Source of the DNA: JAITVM01 sp031551135
GTDB taxonomy: Bacteria > Bacillota > Clostridia > Lachnospirales > JAITVM01
Length of the DNA: 64,000 nt
NCBI GenBank assembly: GCA_031551135.1
Contig: JAVBOA010000025.1
Location: 1-64,000 of the forward strand
Direction: 5' to 3'
The translations under genes and the position numbers were made by a program. The notes beneath the pieces were generated by a model. The model searched no databases. It was not told where the DNA came from and saw only the letters and a list, made by a program, of their open reading frames with translations. Shown here piece by piece: positions 51,397 through 60,732 of the stretch (its first letter is position 1; the number at the start of each line of letters is the position of its first letter).

Positions 51397-52257
51397 ATGA
51401 TGAATATGGATATAAAAAAATTATCAATCGGACAAATGGCGGAGCTAAACCGCGTAACGACACAGACATTGCGCTATTATGACAAAGAAGGGCTTCTTTC
51501 TCCATGTTTTACAGACCCGAATACAGGATACAGGTATTATCACATTAATCAAAGCGCGCAACTCGATATGATACAGTATTTGCAATCGCACGGAATATCA
51601 CTGCGCAAAATAAAAAAGCAATTAGAGCTTAACGGGCGCGATACCGAAGCTTTTATCAGCCTTTTGAAATCTCAATTACTGGAAATTGATGAAAATATAC
51701 GCCGCTTGTCACAATCTAAAAATACTATTTCGCGAATGCTTGAAAATTATGAAAGATATAAAAATCTTCCGCTTTCCGAAACATTATTTTTTGAGTACAT
51801 ACCCAAACGAAAGATTTTTATAAAAAAGACACATTATAATTTATTTGAACAAAATTTCAGCGGCTATGAAATGATGCTTCGTGAATTAAAGCAGAGCCTT
51901 GTTTTAAGCGATTTGCCTTTCAGCTATTTTTGTAATACCGGCACAATCGTACGCAAAAAATTCTTGGATAGCGGAGAATTATTTTCGGATGAAGTTTTTT
52001 TCTTTGTTGAGGAGGACTACAGCGGTCCGGGCTTTGTTGAGGATATTCCTCCGAATTTATATATCTGCGTTTGCTCGAAAGATTTTTCCAGAGAGGCGAG
52101 CCTTGCAAAACGCTTGTTCAGTGAAATTTCAAATTTGAATTATGAAATAGAAGGAGATTATTTATGTGAAGTAATGCTCGATTTTCCGGGATTTGATGCG
52201 GAGCCCAGAAATTTATTTTATAGAATCCAAATCCCTGTTAAGCGTTCGGATGGCTAA
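51397..52257 (+). CDS. MerR family transcriptional regulator
   Basis: A 286-residue regulator from ATG 51397 (51400 and 51406 are equally possible). The N-terminal winged helix reads LSIGQMAELNRVTTQTLRYYDKEGLL, then a dimerisation coiled coil, then a C-terminal ligand-binding domain of the GyrI/BltR-like type. A start at 51313 was rejected because it runs through a miniature repeat. It probably activates the promoter at 52309-52339, whose spacer is 19 bases with a dyad, as MerR activators require. Confidence 0.88.
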   Translation: MMNMDIKKLSIGQMAELNRVTTQTLRYYDKEGLLSPCFTDPNTGYRYYHINQSAQLDMIQYLQSHGISLRKIKKQLELNGRDTEAFISLLKSQLLEIDENIRRLSQSKNTISRMLENYERYKNLPLSETLFFEYIPKRKIFIKKTHYNLFEQNFSGYEMMLRELKQSLVLSDLPFSYFCNTGTIVRKKFLDSGELFSDEVFFFVEEDYSGPGFVEDIPPNLYICVCSKDFSREASLAKRLFSEISNLNYEIEGDYLCEVMLDFPGFDAEPRNLFYRIQIPVKRSDG

Positions 52258-52308
52258 ATTTTTCGATTTTGGGAACAATATGACATGTTGAACTCATACT
52301 AAAAAAGC

Positions 52309-52339
52309 TTGACTTTATCCTAAGACAAAGCTTTATACT
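52309..52339 (+). promoter_or_regulatory. MerR-type promoter with 19-bp spacer
   Basis: TTGACT and TATACT are 19 bases apart. The spacer region carries the near-perfect palindrome CTTTATCCTAAGACAAAG, where a MerR protein binds and twists the promoter. It drives the downstream dehydrogenase gene. Confidence 0.75.
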
Positions 52340-52386
52340 GATATTGTTAAAAAATAAACAATTGAAAATCATAGGAGGTTTTGGAA

Positions 52387-53460
52387 ATGGATAGAAAATT
52401 AAAAGCAGTACAATATGGATGCGGAAAAATGAGCGTCTATCTTATGCGTTATTTAATCCAAAAAGGCGCGGATGTTGTAGCGGCGTTTGATATGAACCCT
52501 GCTGTAATAGGCAAAGATATCGGTGAAATAATGGGAAGCGAAAAAGTCGGCGTTCTTGTTTCTGACGCAAAAGACGCAGGAAAAATTATGTCCGAACTGA
52601 AACCCGATGTTTGTGTTGTTGCGACTATGAGTACAATGGCTGATATTAAAGAAGCTTTTGCAATATGTGCTGAAAACGGCGTAAATGCAATTTCTACATG
52701 TGAAGAATCTCTTTATCCTTGGAACTCATCTCCGCAAATTACATCCGAACTGGATGAATTGGCTAAAAAGAACGGCATTACGCTTGCGGGCAGTGGTTAT
52801 CCGGATATGTATTGGGGCGTTTTGATTGATGTTTTGGCAGGCTCTATGCTTGACATTACAAAAATCAAAGGCGTAAGTTCTTATAATGTGGAGGATTATG
52901 GCATTGCGTTGGCGAAAGGTCACGGCGCAGGGCTGACTCAAGAAGATTTTGCAAAAGAAATCGGAAACTACAACGGACTTTCGTCCGAAGAACAGAAAAA
53001 ATTAGTGGAAAGCGGAGAATATGTTCCTTGTTATATGTGGAATCAAAACGGCTGGCTTTGCGAACGGCTTGGACTTACACCGATTTCGCAAATACAAAAA
53101 TGTGTTCCGACCACTCATGATAAAGATTTGTACAGCGATACGCTTGGAATGGAAATAAAAGCCGGAAACGCAACCGGAATGTCGGCAATCGTTGTTACGG
53201 AAACAAAAGAGGGAATTACATTGGAAACCGAATGCATAGGAAAAGTTTATGCTGAAGGCGAATTTGATATAAACGACTGGACATTTTACGGCGAACCGGA
53301 AACTACAATTAATGTAAACCGTCCGGCTACCGTGGAATTGACTTGTGCTAATTTAGTGAACCGTATTCCGGCGCTTGTAAAAGCCGAACCGGGATATATT
53401 ACAACGGATAAAATGCCGAATAACGTGTATCTTGTAAAACCGATTAACGAATATATTTAA
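52387..53460 (+). CDS. 2,4-diaminopentanoate dehydrogenase-like oxidoreductase
   Basis: A 357-residue NAD(P)-dependent dehydrogenase. The N-terminal Rossmann fold opens VQYGCGKMSVYLMRYLI (a GxGxM variant), with DVCVVATMSTMADI as the dihydrodipicolinate-reductase-like part and a C-terminal domain (GITLETECIGKVYAEGEFD, VNRPATVELTCANLVNRIPAL). It resembles the ornithine-degradation enzyme DAPDH, but the other ornithine-pathway genes are not in view, so related substrates are possible. ATG 52387 follows AGGAGG. It is preceded by a MerR-type promoter. Confidence 0.78.
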   Translation: MDRKLKAVQYGCGKMSVYLMRYLIQKGADVVAAFDMNPAVIGKDIGEIMGSEKVGVLVSDAKDAGKIMSELKPDVCVVATMSTMADIKEAFAICAENGVNAISTCEESLYPWNSSPQITSELDELAKKNGITLAGSGYPDMYWGVLIDVLAGSMLDITKIKGVSSYNVEDYGIALAKGHGAGLTQEDFAKEIGNYNGLSSEEQKKLVESGEYVPCYMWNQNGWLCERLGLTPISQIQKCVPTTHDKDLYSDTLGMEIKAGNATGMSAIVVTETKEGITLETECIGKVYAEGEFDINDWTFYGEPETTINVNRPATVELTCANLVNRIPALVKAEPGYITTDKMPNNVYLVKPINEYI

Positions 53461-53500
53461 ATCAAAAAGAGCCATTTCTTATGGCTCTTTTTGATTTTTC
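53461..53500. terminator. Bidirectional terminator
   Basis: AAAAAGAGCCAT pairs with ATGGCTCTTTTT around TTCTT, with T-runs on both strands, between convergent genes. Confidence 0.9.
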
Positions 53501-54240
53501 ATGTCGAAAATCCCTTTTTGACCGTATTCATAAACTTTCTTAATTACCAGTTTTTCTTTTTTATTAAGTTCTCTGCCGAATTCCTTTTCTACTTCTTTAT
53601 ACAAAAGCGGAATATTGACTTTGTAATTCTTCTTGCTTGTTTCCTTGGTCAAAAATTTGAGGTTTAGCTTTTCATGTTCGAATTTAGTATTTTTTAGAAT
53701 ACTGAAAATTTGCGCGGTATAAACTGCGTCATTGATTGCGTTATGAAAATCTAAGGTTGCCGGAAGTTCAAGAATGTCAATAGCGTTTTTAAGACCGATA
53801 GACATTCCGAGCGGATATTTCAAAAAAGCTGATGCCAATAATTGAACATTGATGAATTTCATCGGCAAGCCTTTGTAATCCAGTTTATGATGGTCGGCGT
53901 TTCGAATAAGCTCTTTAAAATCGTTCGAGCCCCAAAAACAAAAAACAGCGTCCGTACCCACAAAATCAACAAAATTTTGGTAGATTTCAGGGAAAGTCCT
54001 TTCATTTTTCAAAAGCGCATAAGATATTTTGGTTATTTTTTCTACATAAGGATGTATTCGCCTATAGATGCTCGGTTTCACATAAAGATCCAGTTTGTCC
54101 ATAAGCTCGAAATTTTCATCCAATTTCACTGCCCCGATTTGGATTATTTCAAAAGGGCAGGTTTTTACCACTCTTCCTTTTTCATTTTTGGAAAAGTCAA
54201 AAGGCTGATTGTATTCAAAATCAACAACTATATAGTTCAT
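53479..54240 (-). CDS. 3'-5' exonuclease, DnaQ/KapD type
   Basis: A 253-residue DEDDh exonuclease. Exo I is VVDFEYN, Exo II FCFWGSNDFKEL and Exo III has FHNAINDAVYTAQIF, with the catalytic histidine and final aspartate. It resembles KapD-like single-domain proteins of sporulating bacteria more than the polymerase epsilon subunit. It starts with ATG close behind GGGGGTG. The C-terminal region (YKVNIPLLYKEVEKEFG) is additional. It may act in nucleic-acid processing; the substrate is unknown. Confidence 0.85.
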   Translation of the reverse strand: MNYIVVDFEYNQPFDFSKNEKGRVVKTCPFEIIQIGAVKLDENFELMDKLDLYVKPSIYRRIHPYVEKITKISYALLKNERTFPEIYQNFVDFVGTDAVFCFWGSNDFKELIRNADHHKLDYKGLPMKFINVQLLASAFLKYPLGMSIGLKNAIDILELPATLDFHNAINDAVYTAQIFSILKNTKFEHEKLNLKFLTKETSKKNYKVNIPLLYKEVEKEFGRELNKKEKLVIKKVYEYGQKGIFDMKNQKEP

Positions 54241-54277
54241 TTAACACCCCCTTGTGCATTATTTCATCTTTCGAGAA

Positions 54278-55498
54278 TCAAGAATATATTCTGTTGGCTT
54301 TAATTTCGGATGCGTCAAAACCCCCGTCACGCAATGCCCGCATAATTTTTTCTTTATGTTCGTTTCCAAAAGCTTCCAAAGTTACTTGAAGCTCAACAGC
54401 GGCATTTCGGTTAATGCTGACAAATTGATTATGCTCCAATTTTATAATATTTCCGCTTTCTTTAGCAACAATTTGCGAAATTTTTGTCAGTTCGCCCGGT
54501 CGGTCGGGTAGCAAAACCGAAAAAGAAAAAATTCTTCCGCGGTTTATTAAACCGTGCTGAACCAAAGATGATAAAGTAATAACATCCATATTGCCGCCGC
54601 TTAATATAGAAACAATATTTTTGTTCGCACTTTCGATATGTTTCAATGCGGCAACCGTTAATAAACCTGCGTTTTCCACAATCATTTTATGTCTTTCCAT
54701 TACATCTAAAAATGTATCAATTAATTCATAATCGTCGATTACAATAATGTCATCGATATATTTTTGAATATACGGAAATACTAAATTGCCCGGCGTTTGG
54801 ACAGCAACACCGTCTGCAATTGTCTCTACTTTTTCAAGGCTGCAAATTTCGCCTTTGTCGATTGAAGCTTTCATAGCGGCCGCGCCTTTTGGCTCAACTC
54901 CGACAACACGAACATTTGGATTAAGCATTTTTGTGAGCGTTGCGATTCCGGCAGCAAGACCGCCGCCGCCGATTGGCACCAAAATAATATCCACATCGGG
55001 CAAATCTTTCAAAATCTCATACGCGATTGTTCCTTGACCGGTTGCTATTTGCAAATCGTTAAACGGATGAACGAAAGTCAGATTTTTTTTCTCCGAAAGA
55101 GATTCTGCGTATTCGCGGGCTTCGTCAAATAAATTTCCGTATAAAATAACTTTTGCGCCGTAAGATTTTGTGTTGTTCACTTTTACGAGCGGAGTAGTGG
55201 TCGGCATAACAATCGTCGCTTCTACGCCTGCTTTTTGTGCCGCAAAAGCAACGCCTTGCGCATGATTTCCTGCAGAAGCGGTTATCAGGCCGTTTTTCTT
55301 TTCTTCTTCGCTTAACATGGATATTTTATAATATGCTCCACGTATTTTATAAGCTCCGGTAATCTGCATGTTTTCGGGCTTTAAATAAATATTGTTTCCG
55401 GTCATTCTCGAAAAATAATTGCTGTATACTAAATTTGTTTTTAAAATTACTTCCTGTATGGTTTCACGAGCCCTTTTAAATGTTTCGATAGAATCCAT
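54278..55498 (-). CDS. ilvA: Threonine ammonia-lyase (biodegradative type with ACT domain)
   Basis: A 406-residue PLP enzyme deaminating threonine to 2-oxobutanoate. Catalytic landmarks are YLKPENMQITGAYKIRGA (PLP lysine in GAYKIRG), SAGNHAQGVA, VPIGGGGLAAGIA and the C-terminal SGGNMD. A C-terminal ACT domain (VLLPDRPGELTKISQIVAKE) gives feedback control. The start is ATG 55498, just after GGAGGG; 55510 is upstream of that site. The catabolic TdcB form usually lacks this ACT domain, so a role in isoleucine synthesis or regulated catabolism are both possible. Confidence 0.92.
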   Translation of the reverse strand: MDSIETFKRARETIQEVILKTNLVYSNYFSRMTGNNIYLKPENMQITGAYKIRGAYYKISMLSEEEKKNGLITASAGNHAQGVAFAAQKAGVEATIVMPTTTPLVKVNNTKSYGAKVILYGNLFDEAREYAESLSEKKNLTFVHPFNDLQIATGQGTIAYEILKDLPDVDIILVPIGGGGLAAGIATLTKMLNPNVRVVGVEPKGAAAMKASIDKGEICSLEKVETIADGVAVQTPGNLVFPYIQKYIDDIIVIDDYELIDTFLDVMERHKMIVENAGLLTVAALKHIESANKNIVSILSGGNMDVITLSSLVQHGLINRGRIFSFSVLLPDRPGELTKISQIVAKESGNIIKLEHNQFVSINRNAAVELQVTLEAFGNEHKEKIMRALRDGGFDASEIKANRIYS

Positions 55499-55522
55499 GG
55501 TTCCCTCCATTTTTATGCGGAT

Positions 55523-55559
55523 ATACTATTTCCATTATAAAAGAAAATGTAAATAGTAT
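55523..55559. repeat. Miniature palindromic repeat (ends only)
   Basis: ATACTATTTCCATT followed by AAATAGTAT, directly before full copy H. Confidence 0.8.
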
Positions 55560-55560
55560 T

Positions 55561-55674
55561 ATACTATTTTCATTATAAAGGATAGAAAAAAATATTTCAT
55601 TTCGCGCTAGAAACATGCGCGAAACGCTCCGCTGTGAAAAAATTTTTTTCTACTTATCAAAATGAAAATAGTAT
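55561..55674 (-). repeat. Palindromic interspersed repeat, full copy H
   Basis: Central arms TTTCGCGC/GCGCGAAA, inverse orientation. Its last base overlaps the TAA stop codon of the aminopeptidase gene. Confidence 0.92.
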
Positions 55675-57449
55675 TAAATATCAAGAGTTTGAAGCCTTAA
55701 GAAATATCTTTCATCTTCGTTTAGAAACGGACTGAGTTTATTAAATACATCTTCGTGAAAAGCATTAATCCATTTTATTTCGTCTTGCGTAAGCAAAGAA
55801 ACATCAATTGCTTCCAAATCAATCGGGCAAGGCGAAATTGTTTCAAACGAAAGGAATCTTCCGAATTCGCTTTCGGCGTGGAATTTTACAAGTATTGTAG
55901 TTTCCGTGCGGATTCCATACATATTTTCACGGTAAACCCCCGGCTCATTGCTGATAATCATTCCTTCTTTCAGCGGTGCCGCCACGGGGCGCAGAGAAAT
56001 ATTCTGCGGACCTTCATGGACTCCGAGGCAAAAGCCGATTCCGTGGCCGGTGCCGCATTTGTAATCCATAAGATTATTCCACATCGGCTGGCGCGCAAGC
56101 ATATCCAACGTTACTCCGCAAGTTCCGTCCAAAAATATCGCGCGTGCAAGAGAAATATTTGATTTCAGGGTCAAGGTGAAGTCTCGTTTCATTTGCTCGT
56201 CTATTTTTCCCAAAACGATTGTACGGGTAACATCGGTTGTTCCGTCCAGATACTGTCCGCCGCTGTCAACGAGCAAAAATCCTTTCGGCTCAATAACGGC
56301 GTGGCTTTCTTCGGTAGCCGAATAATGCATCATAGCCGCGTTTGGCATATACGCCGCGATTGTATTAAAAGACGGAAAAAGAAAATTCTTATCCTTCGAG
56401 CGTAACTCGATAAGTTTTTTTTCTACATCGAGTTCGGTGATTTTTTCTTTTCCGACATTTTCTTTAATCCATTTTATGAAGCGGAGTAAATAAACCGAAT
56501 CACGAATATTTACTGATTTCAAATTCTCGATTTCGATTTTATTTTTGCATGCCTTTAAATCAACAGTTATCTCTTTTATATTTTTCGATCTGAAATTGCT
56601 TGTTATCTCTGTGTATAAAGCGTAATTTGTACGGTTTTCATCAAATCCAAAGAATTTATTTTTATCGATATTTTTTATATAATCAAAAATTTCGTTGTAT
56701 TTTTTAACCGTAACATTGTCTTGCCTTAAAATTTCGACGCAATCGGAAATCTTTTCCGAATCCACAAATAAAACAGCCGAATCTTGCTCAACAATTGCGT
56801 ACGATGCAAAAGTTGTGTTGTAAGGAACATCGTTGCCGCGCAAATTGAAAAGCCAAGCGATATCGTCCAAAGAAGAAATAACATAAACGTCAATATTTTC
56901 TCCGGACATAATTTTTCTTATTTCTTCTAATTTTTCGCTCCTTGATTTTCCGGCATAATTAATAAGAAGGTCAAAAATTTTATTATTCGATAATTCCGGA
57001 CGGTCTTCCCAAATTTCATCCAATAAATCGATATCAATTTTGCAATTAATATTTTTTGCAGAAAGCTTTTCCGCTAAATTTTTTGCCGCGAGAGTGCTCA
57101 TGCATTTTCCGTCGAACGTCGCGCATCCGCCTTTTTTTGTGCTGTTTCTTACAAATGTTTGGTAATCAGGAAAATTCGGATGATTTTCCTTTTGCAGATC
57201 GAAATATGTGCCTTGAATCTGTTTCGCTGCTTGAATAAAATATCTGCCGTCTGTCCAAAGCATTGCTTTGTCTTCGGTAATAACAGCGGTTGCGTTTGAC
57301 CCCGTAAAGCCCGAAATGAATTTTACCGAATCATAACGTGCGGGAGCATACTCAGATTGATGAGGGTCGAATTTTGTTATTATATATGTGTCAATATTAT
57401 TTTTTTGCATCAAAAGACGCAGCTTATCAACACGCTCGTTTATAGTCAT
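55674..57449 (-). CDS. pepP: Xaa-Pro aminopeptidase (M24B)
   Basis: A 591-residue aminopeptidase that removes residues before proline. The two creatinase-like N-terminal domains (LRLLMQKNNIDTYIITKFDPHQSEY; SLDDIAWLFNLRGNDVPYN) are followed by the metalloprotease domain: LLVDSGGQYLDGTTDVTRTIVLG (two metal aspartates), GHGIGFCLGVHEGPQ (histidine) and MIISNEPGVYRENMYGIRTE (two glutamates). It has a C-terminal M24-type cap. The full catalytic set is present. Its stop codon abuts repeat copy H. Confidence 0.94.
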   Translation of the reverse strand: MTINERVDKLRLLMQKNNIDTYIITKFDPHQSEYAPARYDSVKFISGFTGSNATAVITEDKAMLWTDGRYFIQAAKQIQGTYFDLQKENHPNFPDYQTFVRNSTKKGGCATFDGKCMSTLAAKNLAEKLSAKNINCKIDIDLLDEIWEDRPELSNNKIFDLLINYAGKSRSEKLEEIRKIMSGENIDVYVISSLDDIAWLFNLRGNDVPYNTTFASYAIVEQDSAVLFVDSEKISDCVEILRQDNVTVKKYNEIFDYIKNIDKNKFFGFDENRTNYALYTEITSNFRSKNIKEITVDLKACKNKIEIENLKSVNIRDSVYLLRFIKWIKENVGKEKITELDVEKKLIELRSKDKNFLFPSFNTIAAYMPNAAMMHYSATEESHAVIEPKGFLLVDSGGQYLDGTTDVTRTIVLGKIDEQMKRDFTLTLKSNISLARAIFLDGTCGVTLDMLARQPMWNNLMDYKCGTGHGIGFCLGVHEGPQNISLRPVAAPLKEGMIISNEPGVYRENMYGIRTETTILVKFHAESEFGRFLSFETISPCPIDLEAIDVSLLTQDEIKWINAFHEDVFNKLSPFLNEDERYFLRLQTLDI

Positions 57450-57550
57450 ACAAAGTCTCCTTAACTATATATTCATACTCCTATAATATTAAGTAAATTT
57501 CTTTATTCTGTAAAGTATATTTTAAAAATTGCCCTTTGGTTTTCTGATTG

Positions 57551-57582
57551 TTTTTTTCTGCATATCAAAAGGAAAATAGTAA
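57551..57582. repeat. Truncated palindromic repeat (right end only)
   Basis: TTTTTTTCTGCATATCAAAA followed by GGAAAATAGTA matches the right half of a full copy; the left half is missing. It lies next to full copy I in the 57450-57765 gap, which otherwise contains only the murA promoter region. Confidence 0.7.
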
Positions 57583-57583
57583 A

Positions 57584-57696
57584 ATACTAATTCCCTTTTA
57601 AAGAATAGAAAAAAATATTTCATTCCGCGCTTGAAGCGTTGCGCGGAACGCTTCGCTGTGAAAAATTTTTTCTACTGACTAAATGGGAATTAGTAT
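57584..57696 (-). repeat. Palindromic interspersed repeat, full copy I
   Basis: ATTCCC subtype with perfect terminal pairing (TACTAATTCCC/GGGAATTAGTA), central arms TTCCGCGC/GCGCGGAA, about 70 bases upstream of murA. Confidence 0.92.
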
Positions 57697-57765
57697 AAGT
57701 AACAAATTAGCAAAATATTCATATTATGACAATATAAAAATGCTTATGTTATGGAGGTGCTGCCG

Positions 57766-58710
57766 ATGGGTGAATATCACATCAAAGGTGGTAATAGGCT
57801 AACAGGAGAGCTTAAAGTCGGAGGAGCGAAAAACGCAATTCTGCCAATTTTGGCATCCGTAGTTCTAAATTCAGGAAAAAGTATTATTCATAATTGCCCG
57901 CTTATATCCGATACTTTTGTATCGATAGAAATATTAGAAGCATTAGGCTGCAAAGTAAAAATGGAAGGCTCGACTTTGATAATCGATTCTTCTTCTGCCG
58001 ATAGTTTTGACGTTCCGGAATATCTGGTACGCGAAATGCGCTCATCATTTATTTTTTTAGGCGGGGTTTTAGGGCGTTTCGGAAAAGTAAAAATTTCGTA
58101 TCCCGGCGGCTGTGAGCTTGGCTCTAGGCCGATAGATATGCATTTAAAAGCTTTGAAAGAGCTTGGGGCGAATATTGTTGAGGAGCATGGCTTTGTAATT
58201 TGCACCGGAGAAAAATTGAAAGGCACAAGGATTAATTTTGATTTTCCTTCGGTAGGCGCTACAGAAAATGCAATGCTGTCTGCGGTATTTGCAGAAGGGC
58301 AGACTATTATTTCAAATGCTGCCAGAGAGCCTGAAATTGTGGATATGCAGAATTTTTTAAACAAAATGGGCGCAAAAATAAAAGGTGCGGGTACGGATTT
58401 TATAATAATCGACGGCGTAACAAAGCTTAATGATGTTGAATATTCGGTAATGCCCGACAGAATCGTCGCCGGAACTTATTTAGTGGCGGCGGCAATCACA
58501 AAAGGCGAAATATTATTGACAAATGTTGTTTATGAAGATATGTATCCGGTTATCTCAAAATTAAATGAAACCGGATGCAAATTCAAAATAGAAAAAAATC
58601 GAATTTATATGAAATCACCCGATATTATAAAATCCATCGACAGATTACGGACTCACCCTCACCCGGGATTTCCAAGTTTTAATAAAGGCATTGATAATGA
58701 TATTTTGTAG
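57766..58710 (+). pseudogene. murA: murA 5' part, split by the serine-recombinase element
   Basis: The first 303 codons of UDP-N-acetylglucosamine 1-carboxyvinyltransferase, the first committed step of peptidoglycan synthesis. Lys22 (GGAKNAIL) and the loop cysteine Cys116 (PGGCELGSRP) are in place. At codon 303 (GFP) the gene is cut, and element sequence adds 11 codons before a stop. The missing C-terminal 117 residues, including the catalytic Asp305 of TDMQ, lie at 62380-62742. The start is ATG 57766 behind GGAGGTG. As it stands this product cannot be active. Confidence 0.93.
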
Positions 58711-58732
58711 AATGTATAGATGGAATGTATAG
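58710..58732 (+). repeat. Tandem 10-bp repeats at the left end of the element
   Basis: GAATGTATAG occurs at 58710-58719 and 58723-58732, 13 bases apart, about 40 bases from the attL core. It may be a recombinase or directionality-factor binding site; this is an inference. Confidence 0.5.
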
Positions 58733-58851
58733 TATGAAAATAATATTTTTAGTTTTTTTTACGTAATTATATATAGGAATATTAAATATAAAGTTTTTAA
58801 ATTTTAGAAAAATAGCAAATTTGACTTGCTATAGTTTGGAGGATTTTATTT

Positions 58852-59808
58852 ATGACCCCTAAAGTTATTGACCCCAAAATTGAAGAGAAATTTAAAAGTT
58901 TTAAGGACAGCGGCAAAAAATTTGGAGGTATGTTAATTTTAGTAATTGTAGTAATTTTTGTTGCTACAGCAATATTTAGATGTTTTTATACAGTCGGCGA
59001 ACAGGAAAAAGCTTTGGTTCTTCGTTTCGGAAAAATCATCGCCACAAAATCCGCCGGTCTTAGTTTCAAATTGCCAATCGACAGAATTGTGAAAGTCGAC
59101 ATAAAAACAAGAGGTATGCAATTTGGATATACACATTCGGATAATCAAGACATAAGCACAGAAGACGCTATTTCGATTACATCCGACAGCAATTTTATTC
59201 ATACGGATTTTTATATCGAATGGCGTGTTGTAAATCCCGAAAAATATTTAATTGTAGCAAATGATGTGGAGGCTTTTATTTATAACCTCATGCGCGCCGG
59301 AGTTAAAGAAACAATAAATAAATATCCGGTCGACGAGGTTTTGACTACCGCAAAAACCGAAATTGAGACAGATGTTAAAGAATATATGTTTACGCAATTG
59401 CAGAATTATGACATGGGTGTTGAGATTAAAAATATTACTTTGCAGGATACAGAGCCGCCGACACCCGAAATTATTGCGGCTTTTAAAAATGTTGAGAACG
59501 CAAGACAAAACAAAGACACGAAAGTCAATGTCGCTAACCAATATCTTTCGGAGGAATTGCCGAAAGCCCGTGCAGAGGCGGATAAATTAATCCAAAATGC
59601 CGAAGCTCAAAAACAAGCCCGAATCAATGAGGCGATGGGTCAAGTGGAAAGATTCAATAAATTATACGAAGAATACGCTAAAAATCCGCAAACCACAAAA
59701 ACCCGAATTTATTTGGAAACTATGGAAAACATTTTGCCGAGTGTTAAAGTTATAATTGACAGCGGCGAAGCAACCTTAAAATATTTACCGATTGGGGGTA
59801 CACAATAA
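58852..59808 (+). CDS. hflK: HflK-like SPFH-domain membrane protein
   Basis: A 318-residue membrane protein of the stomatin/prohibitin/flotillin/HflK-C family. A membrane segment (residues about 25-45) is followed by the SPFH domain (EKALVLRFGKIIATKSAGLSFK, AISITSDSNFIHTDFYIEWRV, then GVEIKNITLQDTEPPTPEI) and a C-terminal coiled coil. HflK with HflC forms a cage around the protease FtsH. ATG follows GGAGG. It is shorter than E. coli HflK (419), mainly at the N-terminus. A TAGCAA/TTGCTA hairpin (58813-58831) lies just upstream. It is cargo of the murA element. Confidence 0.9.
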   Translation: MTPKVIDPKIEEKFKSFKDSGKKFGGMLILVIVVIFVATAIFRCFYTVGEQEKALVLRFGKIIATKSAGLSFKLPIDRIVKVDIKTRGMQFGYTHSDNQDISTEDAISITSDSNFIHTDFYIEWRVVNPEKYLIVANDVEAFIYNLMRAGVKETINKYPVDEVLTTAKTEIETDVKEYMFTQLQNYDMGVEIKNITLQDTEPPTPEIIAAFKNVENARQNKDTKVNVANQYLSEELPKARAEADKLIQNAEAQKQARINEAMGQVERFNKLYEEYAKNPQTTKTRIYLETMENILPSVKVIIDSGEATLKYLPIGGTQ

Positions 59809-60677
59809 TGAAAAAATTATCTAAATCGGTTTTGTTTATATTAATTATTTTTGCGGCATATATAATTTTTTCAATGTCTACCGTCGAGGTTATGCCGAAT
59901 CAAAAGGTTGTTATTAAGCGTTTCGGGCAATTTGTTAATACTTATGAAGAACCCGGACTTTATTTTAAAATGCCGATGATCGATTCGAATATCGTAATTA
60001 ATAAAGCGAAAAATATTTATTTGGTGAATGATTCTACAATTATAACAAAGGATAAAAATGCGCTTGTTGTTTCCAGCTTTGTTGTTTGGCGAATCGATAA
60101 TCCGACAAAATATCTTCAAACTTTGAAAGACGAAAGCGAATTATTAACACGTTTGGAAGCCACAGTTTATTCGAATGTAAAAATCGCGCTCAGCAATTTA
60201 ACTTCCGAGGAGATTTACAAACAGCGTTCGACTTTGGACAAAGACGGCAGAATTCTCGAAAACATTAAAACACAATTATCCGAATATGGTATTGTTGTTG
60301 ATGATGTTAGGGTGTGTAAGCTGGATTTGCCGGACGAAAATAAAAAAGCTAACTACGACAGAATGATTTCTGAAAGAAATAAATTGGCGGCGCAATACGA
60401 GGCCGAAGGCGAAGAATCGGCTACGAAAATAAAAAATAACGCTGACAGGGAAAAATCGGCTATTATTTCGAAAGCGGCTTCCGAGGCGCAAAAAATCATT
60501 GCCGAGGGCGAACAAGAATACATGCGTGTTTTGCAGGAAAGCAGTAATACTGAGGATAAAGTGGGCTTTTATGAATTTATAAGATCAATGGATGCCCTTA
60601 AAAAAATGGCTTCCGAAAAAAATACAATTATTCTGGATAAAGAAAATCCGTTGGCGAAATATTTTTACGGTTATTGA
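59808..60677 (+). CDS. hflC: HflC-like SPFH-domain membrane protein
   Basis: A 289-residue partner of the preceding HflK-like protein. An N-terminal membrane segment (residues about 7-23) is followed by the SPFH pattern (NQKVVIKRFGQFVNTYEEPGLYFKMP) and a helical C-terminus (AEGEQEYMRVLQES). Translation is coupled: the start shares one base with the hflK stop. SPFH pairs organise membrane microdomains and guard FtsH. Why they should travel on an element in murA is not obvious; membrane or cell-wall stress is one possible link. Confidence 0.9.
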   Translation: MKKLSKSVLFILIIFAAYIIFSMSTVEVMPNQKVVIKRFGQFVNTYEEPGLYFKMPMIDSNIVINKAKNIYLVNDSTIITKDKNALVVSSFVVWRIDNPTKYLQTLKDESELLTRLEATVYSNVKIALSNLTSEEIYKQRSTLDKDGRILENIKTQLSEYGIVVDDVRVCKLDLPDENKKANYDRMISERNKLAAQYEAEGEESATKIKNNADREKSAIISKAASEAQKIIAEGEQEYMRVLQESSNTEDKVGFYEFIRSMDALKKMASEKNTIILDKENPLAKYFYGY

Positions 60678-60695
60678 TAAATTGGCTTAAAGAAA

Positions 60696-60732
60696 ATATG
60701 GAGGCTTGGAAACGAGCCTCCAATATTTTTTA
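60696..60732. terminator. Terminator between hflC and the recombinase
   Basis: TGGAGGCT pairs with AGCCTCCA around TGGAAACG, followed by ATATTTTTTA; convergent genes end on both sides. Confidence 0.85.
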
